Origin: Acholeplasmataceae bacterium UBA4853 | GTDB lineage: Bacteria; Bacillota_I; Bacilli_A; Acholeplasmatales; Acholeplasmataceae | Direction of reading: 5' to 3' | DNA length: 64,000 nt | Assembly: GCA_002399815.1 (NCBI GenBank) | Contig: DHEJ01000036.1 | Location: 1 to 64,000 of the forward strand | Shown here: positions 1-6,018 of the stretch, in pieces | Numbering within the stretch: the stretch's first letter is position 1 | How the letters are laid out: the number at the start of each line of letters is the position of its first letter | The notes under the pieces: generated by a model | What the model saw: the letters and a program-made list of their open reading frames with translations, nothing else | Told to the model about the DNA's origin: nothing | Databases searched by the model: none | Made by a program: the position numbers and the translations under genes

Positions 1-102
1 AACTGTGGTAGGAATCTCCTATATGCGTCAAGCGCTAATAAACTTATTGATAGATAAAAACAGGAACTGTGGTAGGAATCTCCTATATGCGTCAAGCGCT
101 AA
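1..102. CRISPR. Two identical 38-bp direct repeats, possible end of a CRISPR array cut by the window edge
   Basis: Positions 1-38 and 65-102 are identical and are separated by 26 unique bases, giving a period of 64. Inside each copy there is a short dyad (TAGGA and TCCTA) and a palindrome AGCGCT. Repeat length and spacing suit the last two repeats of a CRISPR array that continues to the left. No cas gene is visible. The unique stretch is shorter than the usual 30-bp spacer of type II arrays, the array type is unknown, and the repeat may extend left of position 1. A two-copy non-CRISPR direct repeat remains possible. Confidence 0.5.
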
Positions 103-160
103 ATGTATGAAACAAATCCACAGTACCTATTAAAATTATAACAAATGAAAGAAAGGAAGT

Positions 161-198
161 TATATTCAGTATCAATCAAATGTTACATACTGAATATA
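161..198. promoter_or_regulatory. 12-bp perfect inverted repeat, candidate operator just before the effector-domain gene
   Basis: TATATTCAGTAT at 161-172 is mirrored exactly by ATACTGAATATA at 187-198, with 14 bases between. No T-run follows, so it does not look like a terminator. It ends 12 bases before the preferred start codon at 211, where an operator or a translation-blocking hairpin would sit. Confidence 0.55.
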
Positions 199-210
199 CA
201 AGAAGAAAGT

Positions 211-666
211 ATGAATCACAGAATTGAAGAATTAGAATCATTTAAAGTTTTAGGAAGAAGTTTTTTGATTGAAACAAAAAATGCTTTTGTTGAGATTCCC
301 AAAATTTGGAAACAAGTTAAAAAAGATGGAACACTAGCAAAATTAATTAGTGAACTATCGATTGATAAACCTCAAGGTGTTTTAGGAATTGCTGCAAATG
401 GTAAATGGGGTAAATCAGAAAAAATGAAATACATAGTAGGAACTAATTCGACAAAACCAAGTTTTGAAGATTGGGAAGTATTACAATTTTCTAAAGCTAC
501 TTGGGTTGTATTTAATGTTGATAAAAAAGCTTTTGTTAGGAAAACCTATGAGTACTTTTATAGTCAGTGGCTGCCAAGTACAAGTTATCAATTAGACGAT
601 TTACCTGTTATTGAATCTTATCCAAAAGATGGTACAGTGGAAATCTGGTTTGCCATTAAAGAATAA
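211..666 (+). CDS. GyrI-like / AraC-type effector-binding domain protein, stand-alone
   Basis: The 151-residue product matches the GyrI-like small-molecule-binding fold seen at the C terminus of AraC/MerR-type regulators and in Rob-like proteins. Visible marks are an opening phrase around FKVLGRSFLIET, a central segment with GIAANGKW, and an end of the form VEIWFAIKE. I place the start at 211 rather than the upstream in-frame ATG at 145, because a perfect 12-bp inverted repeat occupies 161-198 and would otherwise lie in the coding region; a weak AAGAAAG precedes 211. No DNA-binding domain is present, so it may be a solo ligand-binding protein or the remnant of a longer regulator. Family call is fairly safe; ligand unknown. 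Confidence 0.7.
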   Translation: MNHRIEELESFKVLGRSFLIETKNAFVEIPKIWKQVKKDGTLAKLISELSIDKPQGVLGIAANGKWGKSEKMKYIVGTNSTKPSFEDWEVLQFSKATWVVFNVDKKAFVRKTYEYFYSQWLPSTSYQLDDLPVIESYPKDGTVEIWFAIKE

Positions 667-676
667 AATAATCAAT

Positions 677-750
677 TCAATAACATGAGTGTATGATGTC
701 TTCAATGAGTAAATGATATACCTACTTGGGAAACTCATTTACGTTATTGA
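677..750. repeat. Nested inverted repeats in the 667-768 gap
   Basis: TCAATAAC (677-684) pairs with GTTATTGA (743-750), and GTAAATGA (709-716) pairs with TCATTTAC (735-742). On the right side the two arms are contiguous. A folded RNA element downstream of the preceding gene is possible. No function is assigned. Confidence 0.3.
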
Positions 751-768
751 GTAAATATGAGTAAAGTA

Positions 769-819
769 AAAAAAGATGATTAGTATGAACTAAGAATAGT
801 TCTATCAATCATCTTTTTT
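769..819. terminator. Bidirectional terminator between convergent genes
   Basis: AAAAAAGATGATT (769-781) pairs perfectly with AATCATCTTTTTT (807-819), with an inner GAACTA/TAGTTC stem. The A-run on the left and T-run on the right allow termination from both directions, for the gene ending at 666 and the minus-strand pair ending at 829. Confidence 0.8.
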
Positions 820-828
820 ACAATTAAA

Positions 829-1026
829 TTATTCAAAATTGAATACATCTTCAATAGCGACATTAAAAACTTTTGCAATATCGTAGGCAAGTTTTAGAGA
901 GGGCATATATTTGTTGTTTTCCAAATGCCCAATTGTTTCCCTTCGGACACCGACTCTATTTGCTAAATCTTCTTGAGAGAGATTGTGTTCTGCTCTAAAG
1001 ACTTTTATTTTATTCTTCAAGTTCAT
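829..1026 (-). CDS. Small XRE-family DNA-binding regulator
   Basis: This 65-residue protein is almost entirely one Cro/CI-type helix-turn-helix (SQEDLANRVGVRRETIG is the helix-turn-helix core, about residues 17-33), ending in the typical KVFNVAIEDVF tail. Such mini-regulators are common in Firmicutes and are often encoded with a small membrane protein of unknown function. That is the case here: its ATG overlaps the stop of the upstream membrane-protein gene by 4 bases, indicating translational coupling in one operon. The regulatory target is unknown; autoregulation of the pair is the usual expectation. Confidence 0.9.
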   Translation of the reverse strand: MNLKNKIKVFRAEHNLSQEDLANRVGVRRETIGHLENNKYMPSLKLAYDIAKVFNVAIEDVFNFE

Positions 1027-1478
1027 TTCTGTTCGCCTTTTTTGTTGAAAAAGTAATATAGCAAAATATATAGAGTAGAACCTGTGAGTTGGATTACAGC
1101 AAAAATACCTAATACGACTTTTGTGCTAAGAAAACTATCTAAAGTAGTTGCATCAAGGGTTAAAAATATCAGCATGTGAACAGCAACAAACATCATGCTG
1201 ATTAATGCGATAACGATCATGTAAGCATAATAACTTGCTTTATGTAATAAGGCGGTAGTATATTCGTCTGCTTGTTTTCTTTTTCCGGCAAGTGTATATT
1301 TTATTAGAAACACCAATTGTACTAGTAAACATAGTGAACTTGCAGTAATCAGTGTAATAGACCAAAAACTCAAACCCTTGTTATCAAAAATCACGATGCT
1401 TGCACTGTATAGAAGAGAAAACATCGAAAGGGTAAATAATGACATAAATACTTGATTAGGTGCAATGTGGTTTTTCAT
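1023..1478 (-). CDS. Four-helix membrane protein paired with the XRE regulator
   Basis: The 151-residue product has four hydrophobic spans, roughly residues 12-32, 38-60, 82-105 and 120-142, with a basic loop AGKRKQADEY between the second and third. It resembles the small integral membrane proteins (DUF2178-like) that precede 65-75 residue XRE regulators in Firmicutes; I cannot confirm the exact family. An AAAGGGGGA ribosome-binding site lies before the ATG on the minus strand. It is the first gene of a two-gene operon. Role unknown; such pairs are often thought to sense or respond to the membrane, which is inference only. Confidence 0.75.
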   Translation of the reverse strand: MKNHIAPNQVFMSLFTLSMFSLLYSASIVIFDNKGLSFWSITLITASSLCLLVQLVFLIKYTLAGKRKQADEYTTALLHKASYYAYMIVIALISMMFVAVHMLIFLTLDATTLDSFLSTKVVLGIFAVIQLTGSTLYILLYYFFNKKGEQK

Positions 1479-1626
1479 TTTTAAATCCCCCTTTGTTAAA
1501 AAAACGTCACACTATGTTATAAATATATCACATTATTTAATGAAAAACAACTAAATTTATAAAAACCTGAACTGATACCAAAAACATGTACTTAGTGTAA
1601 ACTAGAATATATGCAGGAGGCAACCA

Positions 1627-1941
1627 ATGAAAGATAAAAAGAAGAAGAATAGGTTATGGAGCGGAGAGTTTAAGTTAAAGGTTGTTTTAGATATCATTGA
1701 AAACGAACTTTCATACAGTCAAGCAGCACGTAAATATGATATGTATTTATCATCAGGAAGTCTAAATGATACACTTCCAGCTAGATGGGTTTATCAGTTT
1801 CGACTCTACGGAAAAGAGCGGTTTTTTCAAACACCTAAAGATTATCGAAAGAATCCAATTCGACAGTTTCATAAGGCCTCCAAAGAGGTTGAAGAAAGTT
1901 TAGAACTTAAAGTTAAACACTTAGAGATGGAACTTGGATAC
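1627..1941 (+). pseudogene. IS3-family transposase OrfA fragment
   Basis: From the ATG (with AGGAGG at 1615-1620) the reading encodes an N-terminal helix-turn-helix of the IS3/IS150 OrfA type (WSGEFKLKVVLDIIENE, SYSQAARKYD) followed by the leucine-rich helix ELKVKHLEMELGY. The normal continuation (YLKKLKAL-like) and the whole catalytic OrfB are missing. At about 1935-1945 the homology stops and the open frame runs out of frame into a different gene remnant, so residues after about 105 of the 146-codon frame are not transposase. No terminal inverted repeats were found. This is a dead insertion-sequence scrap. Confidence 0.75.
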
Positions 1942-2062
1942 ACTAGAAAAACTTTCACAATATTCAGAAAAAGAGATTTTAATGCTTCACGGTGTTGGAC
2001 CAAAATTAATGCCTGTTCTAAGACAAGCACTAAAAGAAGTGGGCTTGTTTTTCAAAGAGTAA
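1937..2062 (+). pseudogene. Helix-hairpin-helix (RNA polymerase alpha-CTD-like) protein 3' fragment
   Basis: In the frame one base downstream of the IS3 frame the sequence reads LDTLEKLSQYSEKEILML, then HGVGPKLMPVLRQALKEV, and ends GLFFKE at a TAA (2060-2062). This is the characteristic C-terminal half of the small helix-hairpin-helix proteins related to the RNA polymerase alpha C-terminal domain (motif HGxGPK..P.LR.AL). The N-terminal half and start are gone, replaced by the IS3 OrfA fragment. The junction lies within 1935-1948. It looks like the scar left when an insertion sequence landed in or beside this gene and most of both was deleted. Confidence 0.65.
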
Positions 2063-2196
2063 CATGAATCATCTGCTGAAAACTTGCATATAAGTTCAAA
2101 CGAAATTGATTGTAAATAGTTGATTGATTTTATGAGATTAGTATGGCTATTGTGATGAATTTAGTAATGATCATTTTTAAATTAAATCAAGTTACC
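2063..2196. other. Gene-free stretch after the IS/HhH scar
   Basis: No convincing reading frame or dyad is seen between the end of the helix-hairpin-helix remnant and the terminator at 2197. It is probably decayed insertion-sequence or flanking DNA. Confidence 0.4.
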
Positions 2197-2236
2197 GATG
2201 TGTCTATAAAGTTTGTTTATGGACACATCTTTTTTT
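2197..2236 (+). terminator. Rho-independent terminator
   Basis: GATGTGTC (2197-2204) pairs with GACACATC (2222-2229), followed by seven Ts. It isolates the ABC-F leader transcript from upstream reading. Confidence 0.75.
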
Positions 2237-2269
2237 AGAGTATTAATAAAGTATGTTTCAAGTTAATTA

Positions 2270-2295
2270 TTGAACTTTAAGCTTTATGTTATAAT
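2270..2295 (+). promoter_or_regulatory. Extended -10 promoter of the ABC-F gene
   Basis: TATAAT at 2290-2295 is preceded by TGT, giving an extended -10 element. TTGAAC at 2270-2275 resembles a -35 box, but the 14-base spacer is short, so the extended -10 probably dominates. Transcription would start near 2302, giving a leader of about 100 bases. Confidence 0.6.
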
Positions 2296-2316
2296 ACAAA
2301 ATGAAGAGGTGAAAGC

Positions 2317-2334
2317 ATGTACACAAATAACTAA
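2317..2334 (+). CDS. Five-residue leader peptide MYTNN
   Basis: ATG at 2317 follows a good ribosome-binding site (GAGGTGAAAG) and is closed by TAA at 2332-2334, encoding MYTNN. It lies between the promoter and the alternative hairpins in front of the ABC-F gene. Short leader peptides in this position are known to control ABC-F, Erm and Cat resistance genes by antibiotic-induced ribosome stalling. Translation of this peptide is inferred, not shown. Confidence 0.55.
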   Translation: MYTNN

Positions 2335-2338
2335 TTAA

Positions 2339-2394
2339 CCTACTAAATATCTTTTAGTGGGGAACAACTTAATTTTAAATCACTAAAAGGAGAG
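2339..2394 (+). promoter_or_regulatory. Two mutually exclusive hairpins (attenuator) before the ABC-F start
   Basis: Hairpin A pairs 2339-2347 with 2353-2361 (CCTACTAAA with TTTAGTGGG, one G-U). Hairpin B pairs TTTTAGTG (2352-2359) with CACTAAAA (2381-2388), which runs into the AAAGGAG ribosome-binding site at 2386-2392. The shared TTTTAGTG segment means only one can form. A ribosome held on the leader peptide would block A or B and so change access to the ABC-F start. The layout is that of a translational attenuator; which state is ON is inference. Confidence 0.6.
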
Positions 2395-2398
2395 AACG

Positions 2399-3913
2399 AT
2401 GCTAAGCGTTAAAGAATTAGTTATTAAAAATAATCAACAAGATTTAGTCTTGATTGATGGTTTATCTTTCACTGTAAACGAAAATGATAAGATTGCTATT
2501 ATAGGAAGTGAAGGGAGTGGAAAATCCACTCTTTTAAGCACGGTTTATGGCAGTAAACTAGACTATATTGACGTAACTGGGGAAATAATAAGACCTGGTG
2601 TAATAGCCTATTTAAATCAGAATATATTAAATCTATATGAAAATGAATTAGTTGTACACTATTTAGAGACCAATATTCCTGAAGATATATATCATTATTA
2701 TGATATTATTTATAAACTATTTAATCAATTTGACTTAGACTTTAATGAGTATAAACACAGAAGTTTAAATACTTTATCTGGTGGTGAAAGGGTGAAGATT
2801 GGACTTATTAAATGTTTAATGATTAGTCCTGATTTATTATTACTTGATGAACCATCTAATGATATTGATTTTGAAACTATTATGTTTCTAGAATCTTTTA
2901 TGAAAGAAACAACCATACCATTACTATTTATTTCACATGATCAAAGATTATTAGAAAATGTATCAACAGGTATTATTCATCTACAACAAGTACATAAGAA
3001 GACAAAGCCTAAAACCTACTTTTTAAATGTAGATTATAAAACCTATAAAGAAAAGTATTTAAATAAGTTTGAGTCTGATTTAATGGTTGCTAGAAAACAA
3101 CGTGCAGATTATGATAAGAAGATGGATAAGTTTAGACAAATCTATCAAAAAGTAGAACACCAACAAGACCAAGCTGTAAGAGATCCAGTACTGGGTAGAC
3201 TCTTAAAGAAAAAAATTAAGAGTCTAAAGAGTCAAGAAAAGAGATATCAAAAAGAAAAGGATTTATTTATTGATATCCCTGAAAAAGAAGAGCCTATGTA
3301 TATCTACTTTGAAAAAGAGAATAAAGTAAACTCTAAAAAAACTATTTTAGACTTAGATTTGGTTGATTTTAAACTTCCTAACGGTATCGTGATACCAAAC
3401 ATTAAATTAAATATAAGCGTTATAGATAAGGTAGTTATTACTGGTAAAAATGGTATAGGAAAAACAACACTCATTAAATATATTTATGATGAACTTGGTA
3501 AAAGAAGTGTCAAGGTTGGATATATTAGTCAAAACTATTTTGACATCATGGACAAAGAGGATACTGTTTTATATTATTTGCTGAATAAACAAACCAAATA
3601 CAATGAATCAAAAATTAGACAAATACTTGGTACCTTAGGTCTTAAGAAAGATGAGATGCTTTTTAAATTGAAAGATATTAGTGAAGGTACTAAACTTAAG
3701 ATATTATTGTTAGTGTTAGTTTCAAATGACTATGAAATACTTTTATTAGATGAACCTACAAGAAATATATCTCCGATCAATCAAGATGAGATTTATAATC
3801 TATTTTTAAGTTTTAAAGGTGCTATACTCGCAGTTACACATGACCGTACATTTATAGAAACGGTATTTGATGATATCTATGTATTATCTAAAGAGGGATT
3901 AAGAAAAACATAG
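2399..3913 (+). CDS. ABC-F family ATPase, likely ribosome-protection type
   Basis: The 504-residue protein has two ATP-binding halves without membrane spans: Walker A GSEGSGKS (36-43), signature LSGGE (126-130) and Walker B LLLLDEP (146-152) in the first; Walker A GKNGIGKT (349-356), a degenerate signature ISEGTK and Walker B LLLDEPTRN in the second. Between them is a long basic helical linker (about 215-290) that in ABC-F factors reaches into the ribosome. Several members protect ribosomes from lincosamide, streptogramin or pleuromutilin antibiotics (Vga, Lsa, Msr types); others are translation factors. The leader peptide and alternative hairpins upstream favour an antibiotic-inducible protection factor. 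Drug specificity cannot be read from sequence by eye. Confidence 0.88.
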   Translation: MLSVKELVIKNNQQDLVLIDGLSFTVNENDKIAIIGSEGSGKSTLLSTVYGSKLDYIDVTGEIIRPGVIAYLNQNILNLYENELVVHYLETNIPEDIYHYYDIIYKLFNQFDLDFNEYKHRSLNTLSGGERVKIGLIKCLMISPDLLLLDEPSNDIDFETIMFLESFMKETTIPLLFISHDQRLLENVSTGIIHLQQVHKKTKPKTYFLNVDYKTYKEKYLNKFESDLMVARKQRADYDKKMDKFRQIYQKVEHQQDQAVRDPVLGRLLKKKIKSLKSQEKRYQKEKDLFIDIPEKEEPMYIYFEKENKVNSKKTILDLDLVDFKLPNGIVIPNIKLNISVIDKVVITGKNGIGKTTLIKYIYDELGKRSVKVGYISQNYFDIMDKEDTVLYYLLNKQTKYNESKIRQILGTLGLKKDEMLFKLKDISEGTKLKILLLVLVSNDYEILLLDEPTRNISPINQDEIYNLFLSFKGAILAVTHDRTFIETVFDDIYVLSKEGLRKT

Positions 3914-3979
3914 TTTCAGTGTTAAATTTGAAAAGTTAAAATTGATTTTTTATAAGAGTAAATTATTTATATAAAATTA

Positions 3980-3995
3980 ATGAATACGTTTACAT
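3980..3995. promoter_or_regulatory. cre-like 16-bp operator upstream of the maoC-fabK operon
   Basis: ATGAATACGTTTACAT contains TGAATACGTTTACA, one mismatch from the CcpA/LacI-type cre consensus TGWAANCGNTNWCA. The identical 16-mer occurs at 59225-59240 before oppA. It lies 33 bases upstream of the -35 box. Confidence 0.5.
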
Positions 3996-4027
3996 GAATA
4001 ATTATTCATATTATGTTATACATTCGC

Positions 4028-4056
4028 TTGACAGTGAATGTTATAGGGTATATCAT
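4028..4056 (+). promoter_or_regulatory. Promoter of the maoC-fabK operon
   Basis: TTGACA (4028-4033) and TATCAT (4051-4056) are separated by 17 bases, a near-consensus housekeeping promoter. The start site would be near 4063, giving a leader of about 50 bases. Confidence 0.7.
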
Positions 4057-4111
4057 TAAGGTATAAAATCAATTCAACATAAATAATTTAATAAGAAAAG
4101 AGGTATTATAT

Positions 4112-4546
4112 ATGCATGGATTAAATATTGATCAAATGCATGTCGGCCAGTATGCAGTACTAGAAAAAACAATTACTGATGCAGATGTGTATATCTTTGC
4201 TGGAGTGACTGGTGATATGAATCCAGTACACTTAGATGACCTATATGCAAGCTGTTCTATTTTTCAACAAAGAATAGTGCATGGAGGATTAGTTGCAAGT
4301 CTATTTTCAACAGTTTTAGGAACTACATTACCAGGTATAGGAACAATCTACTTAAAACAAGAATCTAAGTTTGTTAAACCGGTTTTTATCGGTGATACAG
4401 TTCAAATTAAAGTTGAAGTAAAAGAATTAAATTTTGAGAAAAACAGAGTAACATTACTTACAACAGCTACCAATCAAAATGGGGATAAAGTTGTTGTTGG
4501 TGAGGCTGTTGTAATGCCACCAAAAGAGGAGGGTTTACATGTATAA
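4112..4546 (+). CDS. MaoC-like (R)-specific enoyl-acyl hydratase/dehydratase
   Basis: The 144-residue product is a single hot-dog domain with the hydratase-2 signature GDMNPVHLDD (34-43), whose Asp and His are catalytic, followed by IVHGGLVASL. Known members (PhaJ, FabZ-like MaoC proteins) interconvert 3-hydroxyacyl and trans-2-enoyl thioesters. It overlaps the next gene, a FabK-type reductase, by 8 bases, so the two form an operon that could carry out consecutive dehydration and reduction steps of fatty-acid chain elongation. Whether the substrate is bound to ACP or CoA is not visible. A cre-like site and near-consensus promoter lie upstream. Confidence 0.85.
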   Translation: MHGLNIDQMHVGQYAVLEKTITDADVYIFAGVTGDMNPVHLDDLYASCSIFQQRIVHGGLVASLFSTVLGTTLPGIGTIYLKQESKFVKPVFIGDTVQIKVEVKELNFEKNRVTLLTTATNQNGDKVVVGEAVVMPPKEEGLHV

Positions 4547-5468
4547 TATTAATGAGTTATTAGGAATTAAATATCCAGTCATCCAAGGTGGTATGGCTAA
4601 TATAGCGACTGCAGAACTGGCTTCAAGTGTTTCAAATGCTGGGGGACTAGGATTAATTGGTGCTGGTGGGAATGATGCTGCTTGGGTTAGAAAAGAAATC
4701 GAAAAATGTCGTCAACTAACAGATAAACCATTTGGTGTGAATATCATGTTAATGAGTCCACATGCAAAAGATATTGCACAACTTTTAATTGAAGAAAAAG
4801 TAAGGGTTGTAACAACTGGAGCTGGTAATCCTGTTCCTTATATGGCAGCATGGAAAGAAGCAGGAATGATTGTAATTCCTGTGATTCCATCTGCAAAACT
4901 AGCAATGAGAGTAGCTCAAGCTGGAGCTGATGCTGTGATTGCAGAAGGCATGGAAGCAGGAGGTCATATTGGCAGATCAACTACAATGGCAATGATTCCT
5001 CAAATTGTTGATGCTGTGAGTATTCCTGTTATTGCTGCCGGTGGTATTGCAGATAAAAGAGGTGTTGTTGCAGCATTTGCACTAGGAGCAAAAGGTGTTC
5101 AAATTGGGACCGTTTTACTTGCAACAAAAGAATGTCCGGTTCATCCTAATTTTAAACAAATGGTAGTTGATGCTTCTGATGTAGACACCATGGTTACAGG
5201 ATCAGATAAAGCTCCAGTTAGAGTGCTTAAAAATCCAATGGCTGTTAAGTATGCAGATTTAGTTAAGTCTGGAGCAAGTTTTGAAGAACTAGAACACTTA
5301 ACATTGGGTTCATTAAAAAAGGCTGTATTTGAAGGTGATTTAGAAAATGGTTCATTTATGGCTGGTCAAATTGCCGGTTTAGTTCATGAAATTAGAACAG
5401 TAAAAGAAGTTTTAGATGATATGTTTAAAGAAGCAGATTCATATAAAGAAAGTATTAGAATTCTATAA
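4539..5468 (+). CDS. fabK: Enoyl-ACP reductase II (FabK-type) / nitronate monooxygenase family flavoprotein
   Basis: The 309-residue TIM-barrel flavoprotein shows PVIQGGMA near the N terminus, EGMEAGGHIG in the middle and AAGGIADKRG followed by GAKGVQIGT, the FMN-phosphate-binding pattern of the FabK/2-nitropropane dioxygenase family. FabK reduces trans-2-enoyl-ACP with NAD(P)H in the last step of each elongation round. Length and the adjacent MaoC-type dehydratase (8-base overlap) favour FabK over nitronate monooxygenase. It is the second and last gene of the operon, with a terminator directly after. Confidence 0.85.
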   Translation: MYNINELLGIKYPVIQGGMANIATAELASSVSNAGGLGLIGAGGNDAAWVRKEIEKCRQLTDKPFGVNIMLMSPHAKDIAQLLIEEKVRVVTTGAGNPVPYMAAWKEAGMIVIPVIPSAKLAMRVAQAGADAVIAEGMEAGGHIGRSTTMAMIPQIVDAVSIPVIAAGGIADKRGVVAAFALGAKGVQIGTVLLATKECPVHPNFKQMVVDASDVDTMVTGSDKAPVRVLKNPMAVKYADLVKSGASFEELEHLTLGSLKKAVFEGDLENGSFMAGQIAGLVHEIRTVKEVLDDMFKEADSYKESIRIL

Positions 5469-5481
5469 ACAGTATTAAATG

Positions 5482-5519
5482 AAAATCCTATTATATATAT
5501 GTATATAGTAGGATTTTTT
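5482..5519 (+). terminator. Rho-independent terminator after fabK
   Basis: AAAATCCTA (5482-5490) pairs with TAGGATTTT (5509-5517), with additional TATATA pairing inside and a T-run at the end. Confidence 0.8.
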
Positions 5520-5614
5520 AATGCAATGGGATCTAAATTAATGTTAAGATATGTAAAAGGTTAATAAAGTGATAAAGATGTTAAAATTGTAGTATTACAA
5601 GAAAATAACGTGAT

Positions 5615-5870
5615 ATGTTGTCTAGTTATCAAATTATATTTCGTATTGATGAAACGAGTGAGTGGAAATCATTATTAGGTAATGATAGAAAATTACTGAA
5701 TTGATTTAAAGATGATATAGTGGATGTTACTTTATTAACTAATGATGAGACAGTAAAGTTTTATGTCAATAATGAAGCATCAGATCTTTTAATTGATTTA
5801 ATCGTTATTAAATAGTTTTTGTTGACTTAATATTGAAGCTGGACAACAAACAATCGGATATGCAGTGATC
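5615..5870 (+). pseudogene. Decayed DsrE-family gene, paralogue of the gene at 8585
   Basis: Reading from ATG 5615 gives a protein clearly parallel to the living gene at 8585: RIDETSEWKSLLGNDRKLLN here against HIDEMSKWKLLLGNVRNLLN there, then FKDDIVDV against FKDDSVDV. A TGA at 5702-5704 replaces the glycine codon GGA of the paralogue, a TAG follows after ...LIDLIVIK, and the middle is deleted; the end GQQTIGYAVI (5841-5870, another frame) matches KRQSIGYAYI. Stops, frameshift and deletion show it is dead. The upstream bases (GATGTTAAAAT, GTGATATG) are also shared. Confidence 0.8.
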
Positions 5871-6018
5871 GTATTATATCCATGTGACTCAACCAAATTA
5901 AATTTTCTTGCAAGAACCATAAAATTATCTTTATTCCCCGGTGTTTAAGGAGAATATCAAGAAATTACAACAATTTAAGTAAATTCAATTATTAACAAAA
6001 TTAAGGAGGGACACTGAT
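5871..6018. other. Gap after the DsrE pseudogene
   Basis: No gene is recognised. The stretch holds only the strong ribosome-binding site AAGGAGGG (6003-6010) of the next gene. Confidence 0.5.

Noticed and set aside
145..210. Longer start of the effector-binding protein at 145
   Set aside because: No ribosome-binding site, and a perfect 12-bp inverted repeat occupies the extra codons.
1942..2067. C-terminal 40 codons of the open frame at 1627 as part of a transposase
   Set aside because: They match nothing in this frame; the neighbouring frame encodes a recognisable helix-hairpin-helix end.
1500..2400. Intact IS3 element
   Set aside because: No OrfB, no DDE motif and no terminal inverted repeats are visible.
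4744..4980. Minus-strand open frame inside fabK
   Set aside because: Repetitive L/Q-rich text typical of the antisense of a conserved gene.
5702..5704. In-frame TGA in the DsrE-like reading could be Trp under the mollicute code
   Set aside because: Trp is TGG throughout the window and several genes end in TGA (20049, 24582, 53517, 62832). The paralogue has GGA (Gly) there, and a further stop and deletion follow.
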